Below are positions 49,927 to 57,514 of a stretch of 64,000 nt of DNA, piece after piece. Under the pieces are notes generated by a model. That model searched no databases and had not been told where the DNA came from. It saw nothing but the letters and a program-made list of their open reading frames with translations. This DNA is from Streptomyces sp. ISL-1 (lineage in GTDB: Bacteria; Actinomycetota; Actinomycetes; Streptomycetales; Streptomycetaceae), in assembly GCF_018614585.1 (NCBI RefSeq), contig NZ_JAGGOI010000048.1, forward strand, positions 18,722 through 82,721, written 5' to 3'. Position 1 is the first letter of the stretch. Each line of letters starts with the position of its first letter. The position numbers and the translations under genes were made by a program.

Positions 49927-50961
49927 ATGACGGAACAGACGGAGCGGACGGAGCAGTCGGGACAGCCGGCAAGCACACCGGGCGGCGTACGGCCCGGCTC
50001 ACGCCCCCGCCCCCTCGGCGAGATCCGCCGCTGGCCGGGATCCTTCGCCGACCGGCTGACCGCTCCGCTCCCCGGCGTACGGGCCATGGCCCGCCTGGCC
50101 AGGGAGGGCGCGGTGCGCCCCGGCCCCGACGGGCTGAGGGACATTGCGCTGCTGCCCTTCGCTCCGGGGCCGCTGCCCGCCGTGGACACCACGACCCTCG
50201 CCGTCACCTGGGCCGGACACGCCAGTTGGGTGCTGCGCGTCGGCGGGCTCACCGTCCTCACCGACCCCGTCTGGTCACGCCGGATCCTCGGCACTCCGGC
50301 AAGGATCACACCCGTCGGGGTGCGCTGGGAGGACCTGCCGCCCGTCGACGCGGTGGTCATCAGCCACAACCACTTCGACCATCTGGACGCCCCCACCCTC
50401 AAAAGACTTCCGCGCCACACGCCGGTGTTCGCCCCGGCCGGGCTCGGCCGCTGGTTCCGGCGCCGCCGCTTCACCCGGGTGACCGAACTCGACTGGTGGG
50501 AGGGCGCGGAGCTGGCCGGCGTCCGCTTCGACTTCGTACCGGCCCACCACTGGTCCAAACGCACCCTCATCGACACCTGCCGCTCGCTGTGGGGCGGCTG
50601 GGTGCTCACCGACCCGCTCGGTCAGTGCGTGTACTTCGCGGGCGACACCGGCTACGGCCACTGGTTCAAGGAGATCGGCCGCCGCCACCCCGGCATAGAC
50701 GTGGCGCTGCTGCCGATCGGCGCGTACGACCCGCGCTGGTGGCTCAGCGATGTGCACACCGATCCGGAGGAGGCGGTGCTCGCCTTCGAGGACCTCGGAG
50801 CGCGCAACATGGCCCCGATGCACTGGGCGACGTTCGTGCTCTCCGCAGAGCCGGTCCTCGAGCCCATCACCCGGGTGCTGGCCGCCTGGGAGCGCACCGG
50901 CCGCCCGCGCGGGCAGCTGTGGGACCTGCCGGTCGGCGGCTCACGCCTGCTGGCCGGGTGA
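49927..50961 (+). CDS. Metallo-beta-lactamase-fold hydrolase of the NAPE-PLD type
   Basis: A 344-residue di-zinc hydrolase. SHNHFDHLD (H-x-H-x-D-H), AHHWSKRT, YFAGDTGYGHW, PIGAYDPRWWLSDVHTDPEE and APMHWATFVLS match the N-acyl-phosphatidylethanolamine phospholipase D / UlaG-like group. A 60-residue N-terminal extension (RRWPGSFADRL) precedes the domain. A phospholipid substrate is suggested by the neighbouring lipid kinase/phosphatase but is inferred. It forms an operon with the lysine-less aminotransferase-fold gene, and its last 21 bases overlap the convergent DedA gene. Confidence 0.9.
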   Translation: MTEQTERTEQSGQPASTPGGVRPGSRPRPLGEIRRWPGSFADRLTAPLPGVRAMARLAREGAVRPGPDGLRDIALLPFAPGPLPAVDTTTLAVTWAGHASWVLRVGGLTVLTDPVWSRRILGTPARITPVGVRWEDLPPVDAVVISHNHFDHLDAPTLKRLPRHTPVFAPAGLGRWFRRRRFTRVTELDWWEGAELAGVRFDFVPAHHWSKRTLIDTCRSLWGGWVLTDPLGQCVYFAGDTGYGHWFKEIGRRHPGIDVALLPIGAYDPRWWLSDVHTDPEEAVLAFEDLGARNMAPMHWATFVLSAEPVLEPITRVLAAWERTGRPRGQLWDLPVGGSRLLAG

Positions 50962-51597
50962 TCGCCGCACCTTGCGCCACAGCGCCGGAGCCCCGCTGAT
51001 CGCCAACGTCAGCGCCACCGCCACCACCACGCCCTTCCACGGCTCGTCGAACAGCGCGCCGCCCACAATCCCGATCAGCTGATACGTCGCGGCCCACGCG
51101 AGGCACGCCGGGACGTCACCGCGGACGAACCCGCGCAGCGGCATCCTGGCGAGCAGACAGGCCAGCATCACCGGTATCCGCCCGGCCGGCACCAGCCGGG
51201 ACACCACCAGCACGGTCACGCCGTGCTCGTCGAGCTTGCGCCGAGCCTGCTCGATCCGCTCGGGCGAGGCGCGGTCGCGCAGCGCGGCCAGCCACCGGGA
51301 GCCGTTCTTGGACCGGGTCCCGCGCTGCCCGAGCCAGTACAGCGTCACATCCCCCAGGAACGCGGCGAACGCCGACACCAGAAAGACGAACAACAGCGCC
51401 GCCGGAGCCGTCTGGTGAAAGGCCACCACCGCCGCCGAACTCACCACCGCCCCTGTCGGCACCACCGGCACCAGCGATCCCAGCGCCACCAGCAGAAACA
51501 GGGATGGGTAGCCGACGGCCTGCTGCGTCTCCTCCGGCGGCAGCCCACCCAGGATCTCCGACAACTGCCCGATGACACCCGACAGCTTCGAGCTCAC
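50941..51597 (-). CDS. DedA-family membrane protein (VTT/SNARE-associated domain)
   Basis: 218 residues with about five hydrophobic segments: PSLFLLVALGSLVPVVPTGA, PAALLFVFLVSAFAAFLGDV, GVTVLVVSRLVPAGRIPVML and LIGIVGGALF. The F/S-R-x-x-P-x-x-R motif (VSRLVPAGR) is the DedA signature linked to proton- or lipid-dependent function; members include undecaprenyl-phosphate and phosphatidylethanolamine flippases. The GTG start overlaps the stop of the upstream MBL gene by 4 bases (GTGA), so the two are coupled. Confidence 0.9.
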   Translation of the reverse strand: MSSKLSGVIGQLSEILGGLPPEETQQAVGYPSLFLLVALGSLVPVVPTGAVVSSAAVVAFHQTAPAALLFVFLVSAFAAFLGDVTLYWLGQRGTRSKNGSRWLAALRDRASPERIEQARRKLDEHGVTVLVVSRLVPAGRIPVMLACLLARMPLRGFVRGDVPACLAWAATYQLIGIVGGALFDEPWKGVVVAVALTLAISGAPALWRKVRRSPGQQA

Positions 51598-52376
51598 CGG
51601 GCGGCCGCCGGTCTGACCCGCTCGCCGTGGGCGGGCCGGTGCACCGCCACCCGCGGAGCCAGCCGCGCCGCCTTGCGTGCGAACTCCTCGCCCGGGGCGT
51701 AGAACTCGTGCGGCCGGATCCCGTCCATCCCGATCGGCCAGTACGTGCCGTAGTGCACCGGCACAGCGGCGCCCGGCGCGAGTGAGGCCACGGCCTGCGC
51801 CGCCCGGTCCGGGTCCAGATGCCCGCGCCCGAGACAGGGCCCCCAGCCGCCGACCGGCAGCAGCGCCACATCCACCGGGCCGACTTCGTCGGTCATCGAG
51901 TCGAAGAGCCCGGTGTCCCCGGCGAAGTACGTACGCGACTCACCGCTGATCACATAGCCGAGCGCGGGCGAGCGGTGCGGCCCGAACGGCAGCCGCCGCC
52001 CGTCGTGCAGCGCCGGCACGGCCCGCACCACCAGGTCCTCGATGCGCACCTCGTCGCCCGGCGCCACTTCGGTGACCCGCAGTCCGGCGGAGCGGGCGAG
52101 CCGCCGCAGGCCGGGCACCGAGCGCCCCGCACCGCTCGGCACCACCACAAGGGTGCCGGGCGCGAGCCGGGCCAGCGACGGCAGATGCAGATGGTCGGCG
52201 TGCAGATGGGAGACCAGGACGGCCTCGGCCGTCGCGGCCTCGGGCGGCGGCAGTTCACCGCGCCGCCTGCGCAGATGTGCGAGCCGGCGCACGAACAGCG
52301 GATCGGTCAGCACCCGGATACCGGAGTCCTCGACCGTGCAGGTGGCATGACCCCACCAGGTGACCTCCACCGGCAC
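51594..52376 (-). CDS. Metallo-beta-lactamase-fold metal-dependent hydrolase
   Basis: A 260-residue UlaG-like hydrolase: VTWWGHATCTVEDSGIRVLT at the N-terminus, SHLHADHLHLPSL (H-x-H-x-D-H), YFAGDTGLFDSM and LLPVGGWGPCLGRGHLDPDR. A second MBL-fold gene lies across the DedA gene on the other strand, but the two are only distantly alike. GAGGAGG about 7 bases before GTG 52376 sets the start. The upstream region holds a microsatellite that may affect its promoter. Confidence 0.9.
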   Translation of the reverse strand: MPVEVTWWGHATCTVEDSGIRVLTDPLFVRRLAHLRRRRGELPPPEAATAEAVLVSHLHADHLHLPSLARLAPGTLVVVPSGAGRSVPGLRRLARSAGLRVTEVAPGDEVRIEDLVVRAVPALHDGRRLPFGPHRSPALGYVISGESRTYFAGDTGLFDSMTDEVGPVDVALLPVGGWGPCLGRGHLDPDRAAQAVASLAPGAAVPVHYGTYWPIGMDGIRPHEFYAPGEEFARKAARLAPRVAVHRPAHGERVRPAAAR

Positions 52377-52409
52377 GCAGTGCCTCCTCGTTCCCGCTCG
52401 CCGATTCCG

Positions 52410-52466
52410 CCCGTCCCGTCCCGTCCCGTCTCCGCGTACTCGTACTCGTACTCGTACTCGTACGAG
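52410..52466. repeat. Two short-unit tandem repeats in a divergent promoter
   Basis: CCCGT is repeated four times (52410-52429). After six bases GTACTC is repeated four times (52436-52459) and ends in the palindrome CTCGTACGAG (52457-52466). This lies between the leftward MBL gene and the rightward gene at 52518, whose TAGGGT -10-like element is at 52480-52485. Slippage at such arrays changes promoter spacing. Confidence 0.85.
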
Positions 52467-52517
52467 CGTAGAGGCGGAGTAGGGTCGGCGGCGACGGCGA
52501 GCGTACGGGGGATGTCC

Positions 52518-52925
52518 ATGGGCGGCTTACGAGTGGCGGCGATCGCCAGCCTGACGCCCCTCGAGGAACTCGACCGCGACCCGTTTCTGGTGGACACCCG
52601 CAGGCAGCACGCGATGTGCGCCCACTGGGCCGCCGCCGACAAGGGATTCGTCGTCACCAGGGAGCTTCTCCTGTACGGGCTGCGGCCCGATCACTGCGCG
52701 CTGTGGACCGATGTCGTGGCCGGCCAGGTGGACATGTTCGTCGCGCCCAACGAACGCGTGCTCGCGCGGGCGTTGACGTCCGTGCGGGGCTTTGTCGCGG
52801 AGTGTGAGCGCCAAGGCGTGCCGCTGGAGATCGCGGGCCTGGACGAGCCGGCCTACGACGCCGCGATGAAAGCCAGTGTGCATCGCAGACTCTCCATGCC
52901 GACGGCCGGCTACGACGGCTGCTGA
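52518..52925 (+). CDS. Small protein resembling a serine-recombinase N-terminal domain
   Basis: 135 residues. The run VDTRRQHAMCAHWAAADKGF, TRELLLYGLRPDHCALWTDV, VAGQVDMFVAPNERVLARAL and TSVRGFVAECERQGVPLEIA follows the pattern of resolvase/invertase catalytic domains (Q-x3-C-x2-A, G-x-v, v-x-x-G-x-v-D, R-l-a-R, G-v-x-l). The catalytic Y-x-R-V-S start is degraded (VAAIASLTPLEELDRDP) and there is no DNA-binding domain, so recombinase activity is unlikely. The origin as a domesticated fragment is inference. ATG 52518 has GGGGG at proper distance; ATG 52512 would add two residues. Confidence 0.65.
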   Translation: MGGLRVAAIASLTPLEELDRDPFLVDTRRQHAMCAHWAAADKGFVVTRELLLYGLRPDHCALWTDVVAGQVDMFVAPNERVLARALTSVRGFVAECERQGVPLEIAGLDEPAYDAAMKASVHRRLSMPTAGYDGC

Positions 52926-53007
52926 ATGTGCCGCCCGAGCGCCACCGGATCGCGCCCGCCCCTGTGCCAGGCTTGGAGACCTGACCCCGGGGTGAGGTGA
53001 AGACGGC

Positions 53008-55155
53008 GTGAGCGAAGGGCGATGGCGTACGGCCGGCAGAGCCCTGTTGCGCGTGATCGTCGTGTGGGCGGTGTCCACGCTGACGATGCTGGCGCTCGCC
53101 GGGTTGCTGCCCGACTTCCAGTTGCAGTCCGAGGACGGCGAAAGCATCACCAGGACCGCTGTCACCGCCGCCTGGGGCGCCGGCGCCTTCGGTCTGCTGA
53201 CCGCGCTGGTCTGGCCGGTCGTCGTACGGGCCCTGCTGCTCGTACCCGCCCTGGTGCTCGGCCTGTTGGTGTTCTTCCTCAACGGCTCGCTGCTGCTGCT
53301 CGCGCTCTGGCTGATCCCCGACGGGCGCGGCACGGTCGACCCGGACACCGCTGTCGTGGTCGCCGCCGTGATGTCCGCCGTCGCCTCCGCGACCTCCACC
53401 GCGCTCGCTGTGCGCGACGACGACGCCTACCGGCGCAGGCTCTCCCGGCTCGCCGACCGCCGCAGACGGCGACGTGGTGAGGATGGGAGCGGTGCGGGAC
53501 TGCCCGGCACGGTCTTTTTGCAGCTCGACGGGGTCGGGCACGAGGTTCTGCGACGCGCGGCCGAGGACGGTGTGATGCCCACCGTCGCCGGCTGGATCGG
53601 CACGACCCACCGCCTCACGCGGTGGCGCACCGACTGGTCCAGCCAGACCGGCGCCAGCCAGCTGGGCATCCTGCACGGCTCCAACCACGACGTCCCGGCC
53701 TTCCGCTGGTACGAGAAGGACAGCGGGCGGGTGATGGTCACAAACCGGCCCGCGAGCGCCGCCGAACTCCAGCGCCGCGCCATCGAGCGCACCGGCGACG
53801 GCGGGCTGCTCACCGTCGACGGCGCCAGCCGCGGCAATCTCTTCAGCGGCGGCGCCGACCAGCTCGCGCTGGTGCTGTCCATGGCAGCCAGGCGCGGCCG
53901 GGCCAACCGCTCCAGGGCGGGCTACTTCGCGTACTTCTCCGACCCCGCCAACGCGGTCCGCACTGCGCTGTCCTTCGTCGCCGAAGTCGCCCGCGAGATC
54001 GGCCAGTCGACGCGGGCGCGGCTGCGCGGCGACCGGCCGCGGGTCGGTCGGGGCGGCCTCTACCCCTTCATCCGGGCGTTCGCGACCGTCATCGAGCGGG
54101 ATGTGGTGGTCGCCGCGGTGGTGGGGGACATGCTCGTCGGGCGCACCGCCATATACGCCGACCTCGTCGCGTACGACGAGGTGGCGCACCACTCGGGGCC
54201 GCACAGCCGGGACGCGTCGCAGGTGCTCGAACGCCTCGACCGTTCGATCGCGCTGATCGCCAAGGTCGCCGAACACGCGCCCCGCGGCTACCGGATCGTG
54301 CTGCTGTCCGACCACGGACAGAGCCCGGGGGAGACCTTCGAGGGGGTGTACGGACTGACCCTCAAGGACCTCGTGCGCGCGGGTTGCGGGCTGCCCGTCT
54401 CGCGCCGGGCGAGACGTTCCAAGAGCGGCGCGGAGGCCCGCGACACGGCGGGCGACGCTCTGCGGAGCGCGCTGCACCGGCGGCTGGCGGACGGTGCGGA
54501 CGAGCATCCGGAACCGGGTTCCGAGCCGATCGTGCTCGCCTCCGGGAACCTCGGGCTGATCTCCTTCCCCGACGCGACCGAGCGCCTCAGCCGCGAACAG
54601 ATCGAGCGCCGCCACCCGGCGCTGCTGAGTACGCTCGCCAACCACCCGGGCATCGGCTTCCTGCTGGTGGGCAGCGAGGAGCACGGCTCGCTGGTGCTCG
54701 GCCCGGGCGGCGCGGAGGTGCCCCTGGCCGAGCCGGCCGACGACGGCCTGGTCCACGGCGGGCTGTCCGTCGACGGGACGCTGGCGGCCTTCGGCCCGGG
54801 CGCGGCCGATGCCGTACGCCGTACCGACGGCTTCCCGCACGTCGCCGACATCATGGTCAACTCGAAATACGACCCCGCGACGGGCAATGTGCACGCCTTC
54901 GAGGAGCAGATCGGCTCGCACGGCGGGCTCGGCGGCGAACAGTCCCAGCCCTTCCTGTTGTCGCCGCTCGACCTGTCGTCCCCTCTCTCGGCGAGTGCAC
55001 CGGGTGCGCCGGGTGCGGCCGGCGCGGAACTGGTCGGCGCCGAGCGGGTGCACCGGGTGCTGCGGCGCTGGCTGCGCGAGTGCCAGGGGCCGCAGGTGCC
55101 GATCGGGCCGCCGGCGGCGGCCAGGCCGGAAGGCACAGGTCAGGGGCTGCCGTAG
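53008..55155 (+). CDS. Membrane-anchored phosphodiesterase with N-terminal holin-like domain
   Basis: 715 residues. Residues 1-130 have four hydrophobic helices (LLRVIVVWAVSTLTMLALAG, TAAWGAGAFGLLTALVWPVV, LLLVPALVLGLLVFFLNG, VVVAAVMSAVASATSTAL), the pattern called mycobacterial 4-TM phage holin (superfamily IV). From about 165 follows an alkaline-phosphatase-superfamily domain: VFLQLDGVGHEVL (first metal Asp), YDEVAHHSGPHS and LLSDHGQSPGET (metal Asp/His). It resembles type I phosphodiesterases acting on nucleotide or lipid phosphates. The holin label is only a fold name; no prophage genes are present. It starts at GTG 53008 downstream of GAGG. Confidence 0.85.
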   Translation: MSEGRWRTAGRALLRVIVVWAVSTLTMLALAGLLPDFQLQSEDGESITRTAVTAAWGAGAFGLLTALVWPVVVRALLLVPALVLGLLVFFLNGSLLLLALWLIPDGRGTVDPDTAVVVAAVMSAVASATSTALAVRDDDAYRRRLSRLADRRRRRRGEDGSGAGLPGTVFLQLDGVGHEVLRRAAEDGVMPTVAGWIGTTHRLTRWRTDWSSQTGASQLGILHGSNHDVPAFRWYEKDSGRVMVTNRPASAAELQRRAIERTGDGGLLTVDGASRGNLFSGGADQLALVLSMAARRGRANRSRAGYFAYFSDPANAVRTALSFVAEVAREIGQSTRARLRGDRPRVGRGGLYPFIRAFATVIERDVVVAAVVGDMLVGRTAIYADLVAYDEVAHHSGPHSRDASQVLERLDRSIALIAKVAEHAPRGYRIVLLSDHGQSPGETFEGVYGLTLKDLVRAGCGLPVSRRARRSKSGAEARDTAGDALRSALHRRLADGADEHPEPGSEPIVLASGNLGLISFPDATERLSREQIERRHPALLSTLANHPGIGFLLVGSEEHGSLVLGPGGAEVPLAEPADDGLVHGGLSVDGTLAAFGPGAADAVRRTDGFPHVADIMVNSKYDPATGNVHAFEEQIGSHGGLGGEQSQPFLLSPLDLSSPLSASAPGAPGAAGAELVGAERVHRVLRRWLRECQGPQVPIGPPAAARPEGTGQGLP

Positions 55156-55224
55156 AACCCTTCCTTCCGGATACGTTGAGGCAGCTGAGCCCAGGCAGGA
55201 TCCGCCGGACGAAGGAGTGGCCCG

Positions 55225-56277
55225 TTGCGTGCTGTCGTGTTCGAGGAGTTCGGCAAGCCGCTCGCCGTACGCGAGGTGCCCCAGCCCGTGCCGTCCCGCA
55301 CCGGCGCTGTGATCAGGGTCGAGGCGACGGGGCTGTGCCGCAGTGACTGGCACGGCTGGATGGGGCACGACACCGACATCACCCTCCCGCACGTCCCCGG
55401 CCATGAACTGTCCGGAGTGATCGAGTCCGTGGGCGACGACGTCGCCAATTGGCTCCCCGGGGACCGGGTCACGGTGCCGTTCATCTGTGCCTGCGGCCGG
55501 TGCGCCGCGTGCGCGCGCGGCGCCCAGCAGGTGTGCGAGCGCCAGGAGCAGCCCGGCTTCACCCACTGGGGATCCTTCGCCGAGTACGTCCCCGTCCACC
55601 ACGCCGACACCAATCTGGTGGCCCTGCCCGATTCGATGTCGTTCGCCACGGCCGCGAGCCTGGGCTGCCGGTTCGCGACCGCCTTCCGGGCGGTTGTGGG
55701 GCAGGGCCGGGCGCGGCCGGGGGAGTGGGTCGCCGTGCACGGATGCGGCGGCGTGGGCCTGTCCGCGGTGATGATCGCCGCCGCGAGCGGGGCCAGGGTC
55801 GTCGCGGTCGACGTCTCTCCGGGCGCGCTGGAACTGGCCCGGACATTGGGCGCCCAGGTATGCGTGGACGCCTCCGCGCCGACCACAGACGTCGCCGATG
55901 CGGTCCGCGAGGCGAGCGGCGGCGGCGCGCATCTCTCGCTGGACGCCCTTGGCGCCCCGGTGACCTGCGTCAACTCCGTCCAGAGCCTGCGCCGCCAGGG
56001 CCGCCATGTACAGGTCGGCCTGCTGCCCCAGGGCGTACAGCTGCCGATGGACCGGCTCGTCGCGCTGGAACTGGAGATCCTCGGCAGCCACGGCATGGCG
56101 GCGCATGCCTACCCGGAGATGATGGCCATGGTCGCCTCCGGCGCCCTGCGCCCCGACCTGTTGGTGACGACATCGATCGGCCTGGACGACGTGCCCGAGG
56201 CGCTCGCTGCCCTGGGCAGCGCCCCGGGCACCGGCGTCACCGTGATCACTCCGCACACGGCGGTGAATTCGGCGTAA
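55225..56277 (+). CDS. Zinc-dependent medium-chain alcohol dehydrogenase
   Basis: 350 residues. GLCRSDWHGWMGH (catalytic zinc Cys), GHELSGVIESVGDDV (GHE signature), CACGRCAACARGAQQVCERQ (structural zinc cysteines) and HGCGGVGLSAVMIAAASGA (NAD(P) motif) are all present. The acidic residue after strand 2 (VVAVDVS) favours NAD. The substrate is unclear; the closest general type is the alcohol dehydrogenases active on small alcohols or aldehydes. The start is TTG 55225, clearly set by GAAGGAG 7 bases upstream. Confidence 0.9.
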   Translation: MRAVVFEEFGKPLAVREVPQPVPSRTGAVIRVEATGLCRSDWHGWMGHDTDITLPHVPGHELSGVIESVGDDVANWLPGDRVTVPFICACGRCAACARGAQQVCERQEQPGFTHWGSFAEYVPVHHADTNLVALPDSMSFATAASLGCRFATAFRAVVGQGRARPGEWVAVHGCGGVGLSAVMIAAASGARVVAVDVSPGALELARTLGAQVCVDASAPTTDVADAVREASGGGAHLSLDALGAPVTCVNSVQSLRRQGRHVQVGLLPQGVQLPMDRLVALELEILGSHGMAAHAYPEMMAMVASGALRPDLLVTTSIGLDDVPEALAALGSAPGTGVTVITPHTAVNSA

Positions 56278-56290
56278 TGGGTGTCCCCCG

Positions 56291-56312
56291 GTAGGGCGGA
56301 TCTCGGCCCTAC
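56291..56312. terminator. Hairpin terminator after the alcohol dehydrogenase gene
   Basis: GTAGGGC-GGATCTCG-GCCCTAC has a 7-bp perfect stem and an 8-base loop, starting 13 bases after the stop codon. Confidence 0.6.
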
Positions 56313-56368
56313 TTGGGCGCGGCGGGGCACTTCCTGGGCAATTGACGCATCCAGGAGGTCGCGTCGCC

Positions 56369-56734
56369 ATGAACCAGCTCCACTCCCAGCCTCTCGCCGC
56401 CACGCGCCGGATCGTGGCGGTCGTCGTGCTGGTGCTGGTGACTCTTCTGGGCACGTCCGACGGCTCCGGCGTCACGGCGGCCGGGGGCGCCACGACCCGG
56501 GCGCCCGCCTGGTCGCCGCCCGACCCGGGGGGTGGCGACCGGCCGGAGGAGACCGACACCGAGATGTCCCCCTCGGGCCCGGGCCGTGCCCGTCCCGCGG
56601 CCCGGTACGTCGCGCCGGACATCCATGCGCGTACGGCGACGGCCGAGCCCGTCCCGTACCGCCCCGGGCGGAGCCGGCCGACGGAAATCGCCCACCTGCC
56701 GCGCGCCGTGCGCTGTGTGGTCCTGCGCTGCTGA
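56369..56734 (+). CDS. Small secreted or membrane-anchored hypothetical protein
   Basis: A 121-residue protein. The N-terminus MNQLHSQPLAATRRIVAVVV then LVLVTLLGTSDGSG has a charged start and a hydrophobic core like a signal sequence or anchor. The rest is rich in Pro, Arg and Gly, without a domain, and ends RAVRCVVLRC with two cysteines. No homologue is recognised. AGGAGG stands 10 bases upstream of the ATG. It may be translated, but the low-complexity body makes it uncertain. Confidence 0.5.
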   Translation: MNQLHSQPLAATRRIVAVVVLVLVTLLGTSDGSGVTAAGGATTRAPAWSPPDPGGGDRPEETDTEMSPSGPGRARPAARYVAPDIHARTATAEPVPYRPGRSRPTEIAHLPRAVRCVVLRC

Positions 56735-56791
56735 CAACCACCGTCAGCCGTCCGCAGCCATCAGCCACTTCACACCGCGAGGTGCACAGCC

Positions 56792-56953
56792 ATGCCCATC
56801 GACCCTCTCGCAGCGCTCAACGCCATGCTCCGCGCCGAAGCCGCCCGCTCCACGGATGCGGAGGACCCGTCCCACACCGCCGTTCCAGATACGGAGTCCG
56901 GCGGACCGGCATCCGACGAACACCGCGCGACATCCGACGACGGCGCCCCCTGA
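56792..56953 (+). CDS. 53-residue acidic hypothetical protein
   Basis: A short gene: MPIDPLAALNAMLRAEAARS at the N-terminus can form an amphipathic helix, followed by a disordered acidic tail (TDAEDPSHTAVPDTESGGPA ... TSDDGAP). GAGG stands 9 bases before the ATG and third codon positions are strongly G/C. It lies 57 bases after the secreted protein gene and converges with the STAS gene. Small size makes it tentative. Confidence 0.45.
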   Translation: MPIDPLAALNAMLRAEAARSTDAEDPSHTAVPDTESGGPASDEHRATSDDGAP

Positions 56954-56979
56954 CCCCGCCGCCATCGCACGGGTACCCC

Positions 56980-57426
56980 TCACCCGGGAGTCGGGCCGCC
57001 CCTCGCGCCCAACGCCGGCAGATGGAAGCCGGTGAGTGGCCACCGCACCGCCGCCGTGGCCACTCCCAGCGTCGAAGGGCCGCTCACCCACGCCTGCCAC
57101 GCCGAGGCGGCGCCCGTATGGAGGACGAACCGTGGATCGTGGCCCGGCTCCCACCGGAGGCCGTCGGCCGGGCCGATGATGTGGAACGTCAGCGTCTTGC
57201 CGCGCGGACCGCACGGAAACACGTCCCGTATCTCATCCGGAGTCAGCTCCCAGTCGTCGGCGAGGGTGCTGACATCCACGAAGAGCACGGTGAAGCCATC
57301 TGTCTCACGCAGCCGCAGCGCCTGCTTGAGCATCGGAGCCGTGGACCCGGTCAGTCGGCCGCTCACGGCGATCCACACCTGTGGCCCGTCCGTCGCCAGT
57401 ACTCGTACCCGTACGGTCGCTCGCAC
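56980..57426 (-). CDS. STAS-domain protein (anti-sigma-factor-antagonist-like)
   Basis: A 148-residue protein. VWIAVSGRLTGSTAPMLKQA followed by TVLFVDVSTLADDWELTPDE is the STAS strand-helix-strand pattern. The position of the phosphorylatable serine of SpoIIAA (D-S-S/T-G) is replaced by DVSTLADDW, so it either uses the adjacent Ser/Thr or is not phosphoregulated. No kinase or sigma factor is adjacent. GTG 57426 with GGGGG upstream is the likely start. Confidence 0.7.
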   Translation of the reverse strand: MRATVRVRVLATDGPQVWIAVSGRLTGSTAPMLKQALRLRETDGFTVLFVDVSTLADDWELTPDEIRDVFPCGPRGKTLTFHIIGPADGLRWEPGHDPRFVLHTGAASAWQAWVSGPSTLGVATAAVRWPLTGFHLPALGARGGPTPG

Positions 57427-57514
57427 CTGCGCCCCCAGCAGCCGGGTCCGGCGCGCCGCCCACCGGCGCGCCGCCGCACGACAGGTATTCGGGGCCGGGC
57501 GGGTGCGGGATTGC

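Noticed and set aside
53008..53400. Holin of a prophage
   Set aside because: The four-helix domain is fused to a phosphodiesterase and there are no phage structural, lysis or integrase genes nearby.
52654..56622. An open minus-strand frame of 1322 codons opposite the recombinase-like, phosphodiesterase and dehydrogenase genes
   Set aside because: It runs antisense to three clear genes; its composition (Arg/Gly/Ala/His-rich) and lack of any motif are those of an antisense frame in very high-G+C DNA.
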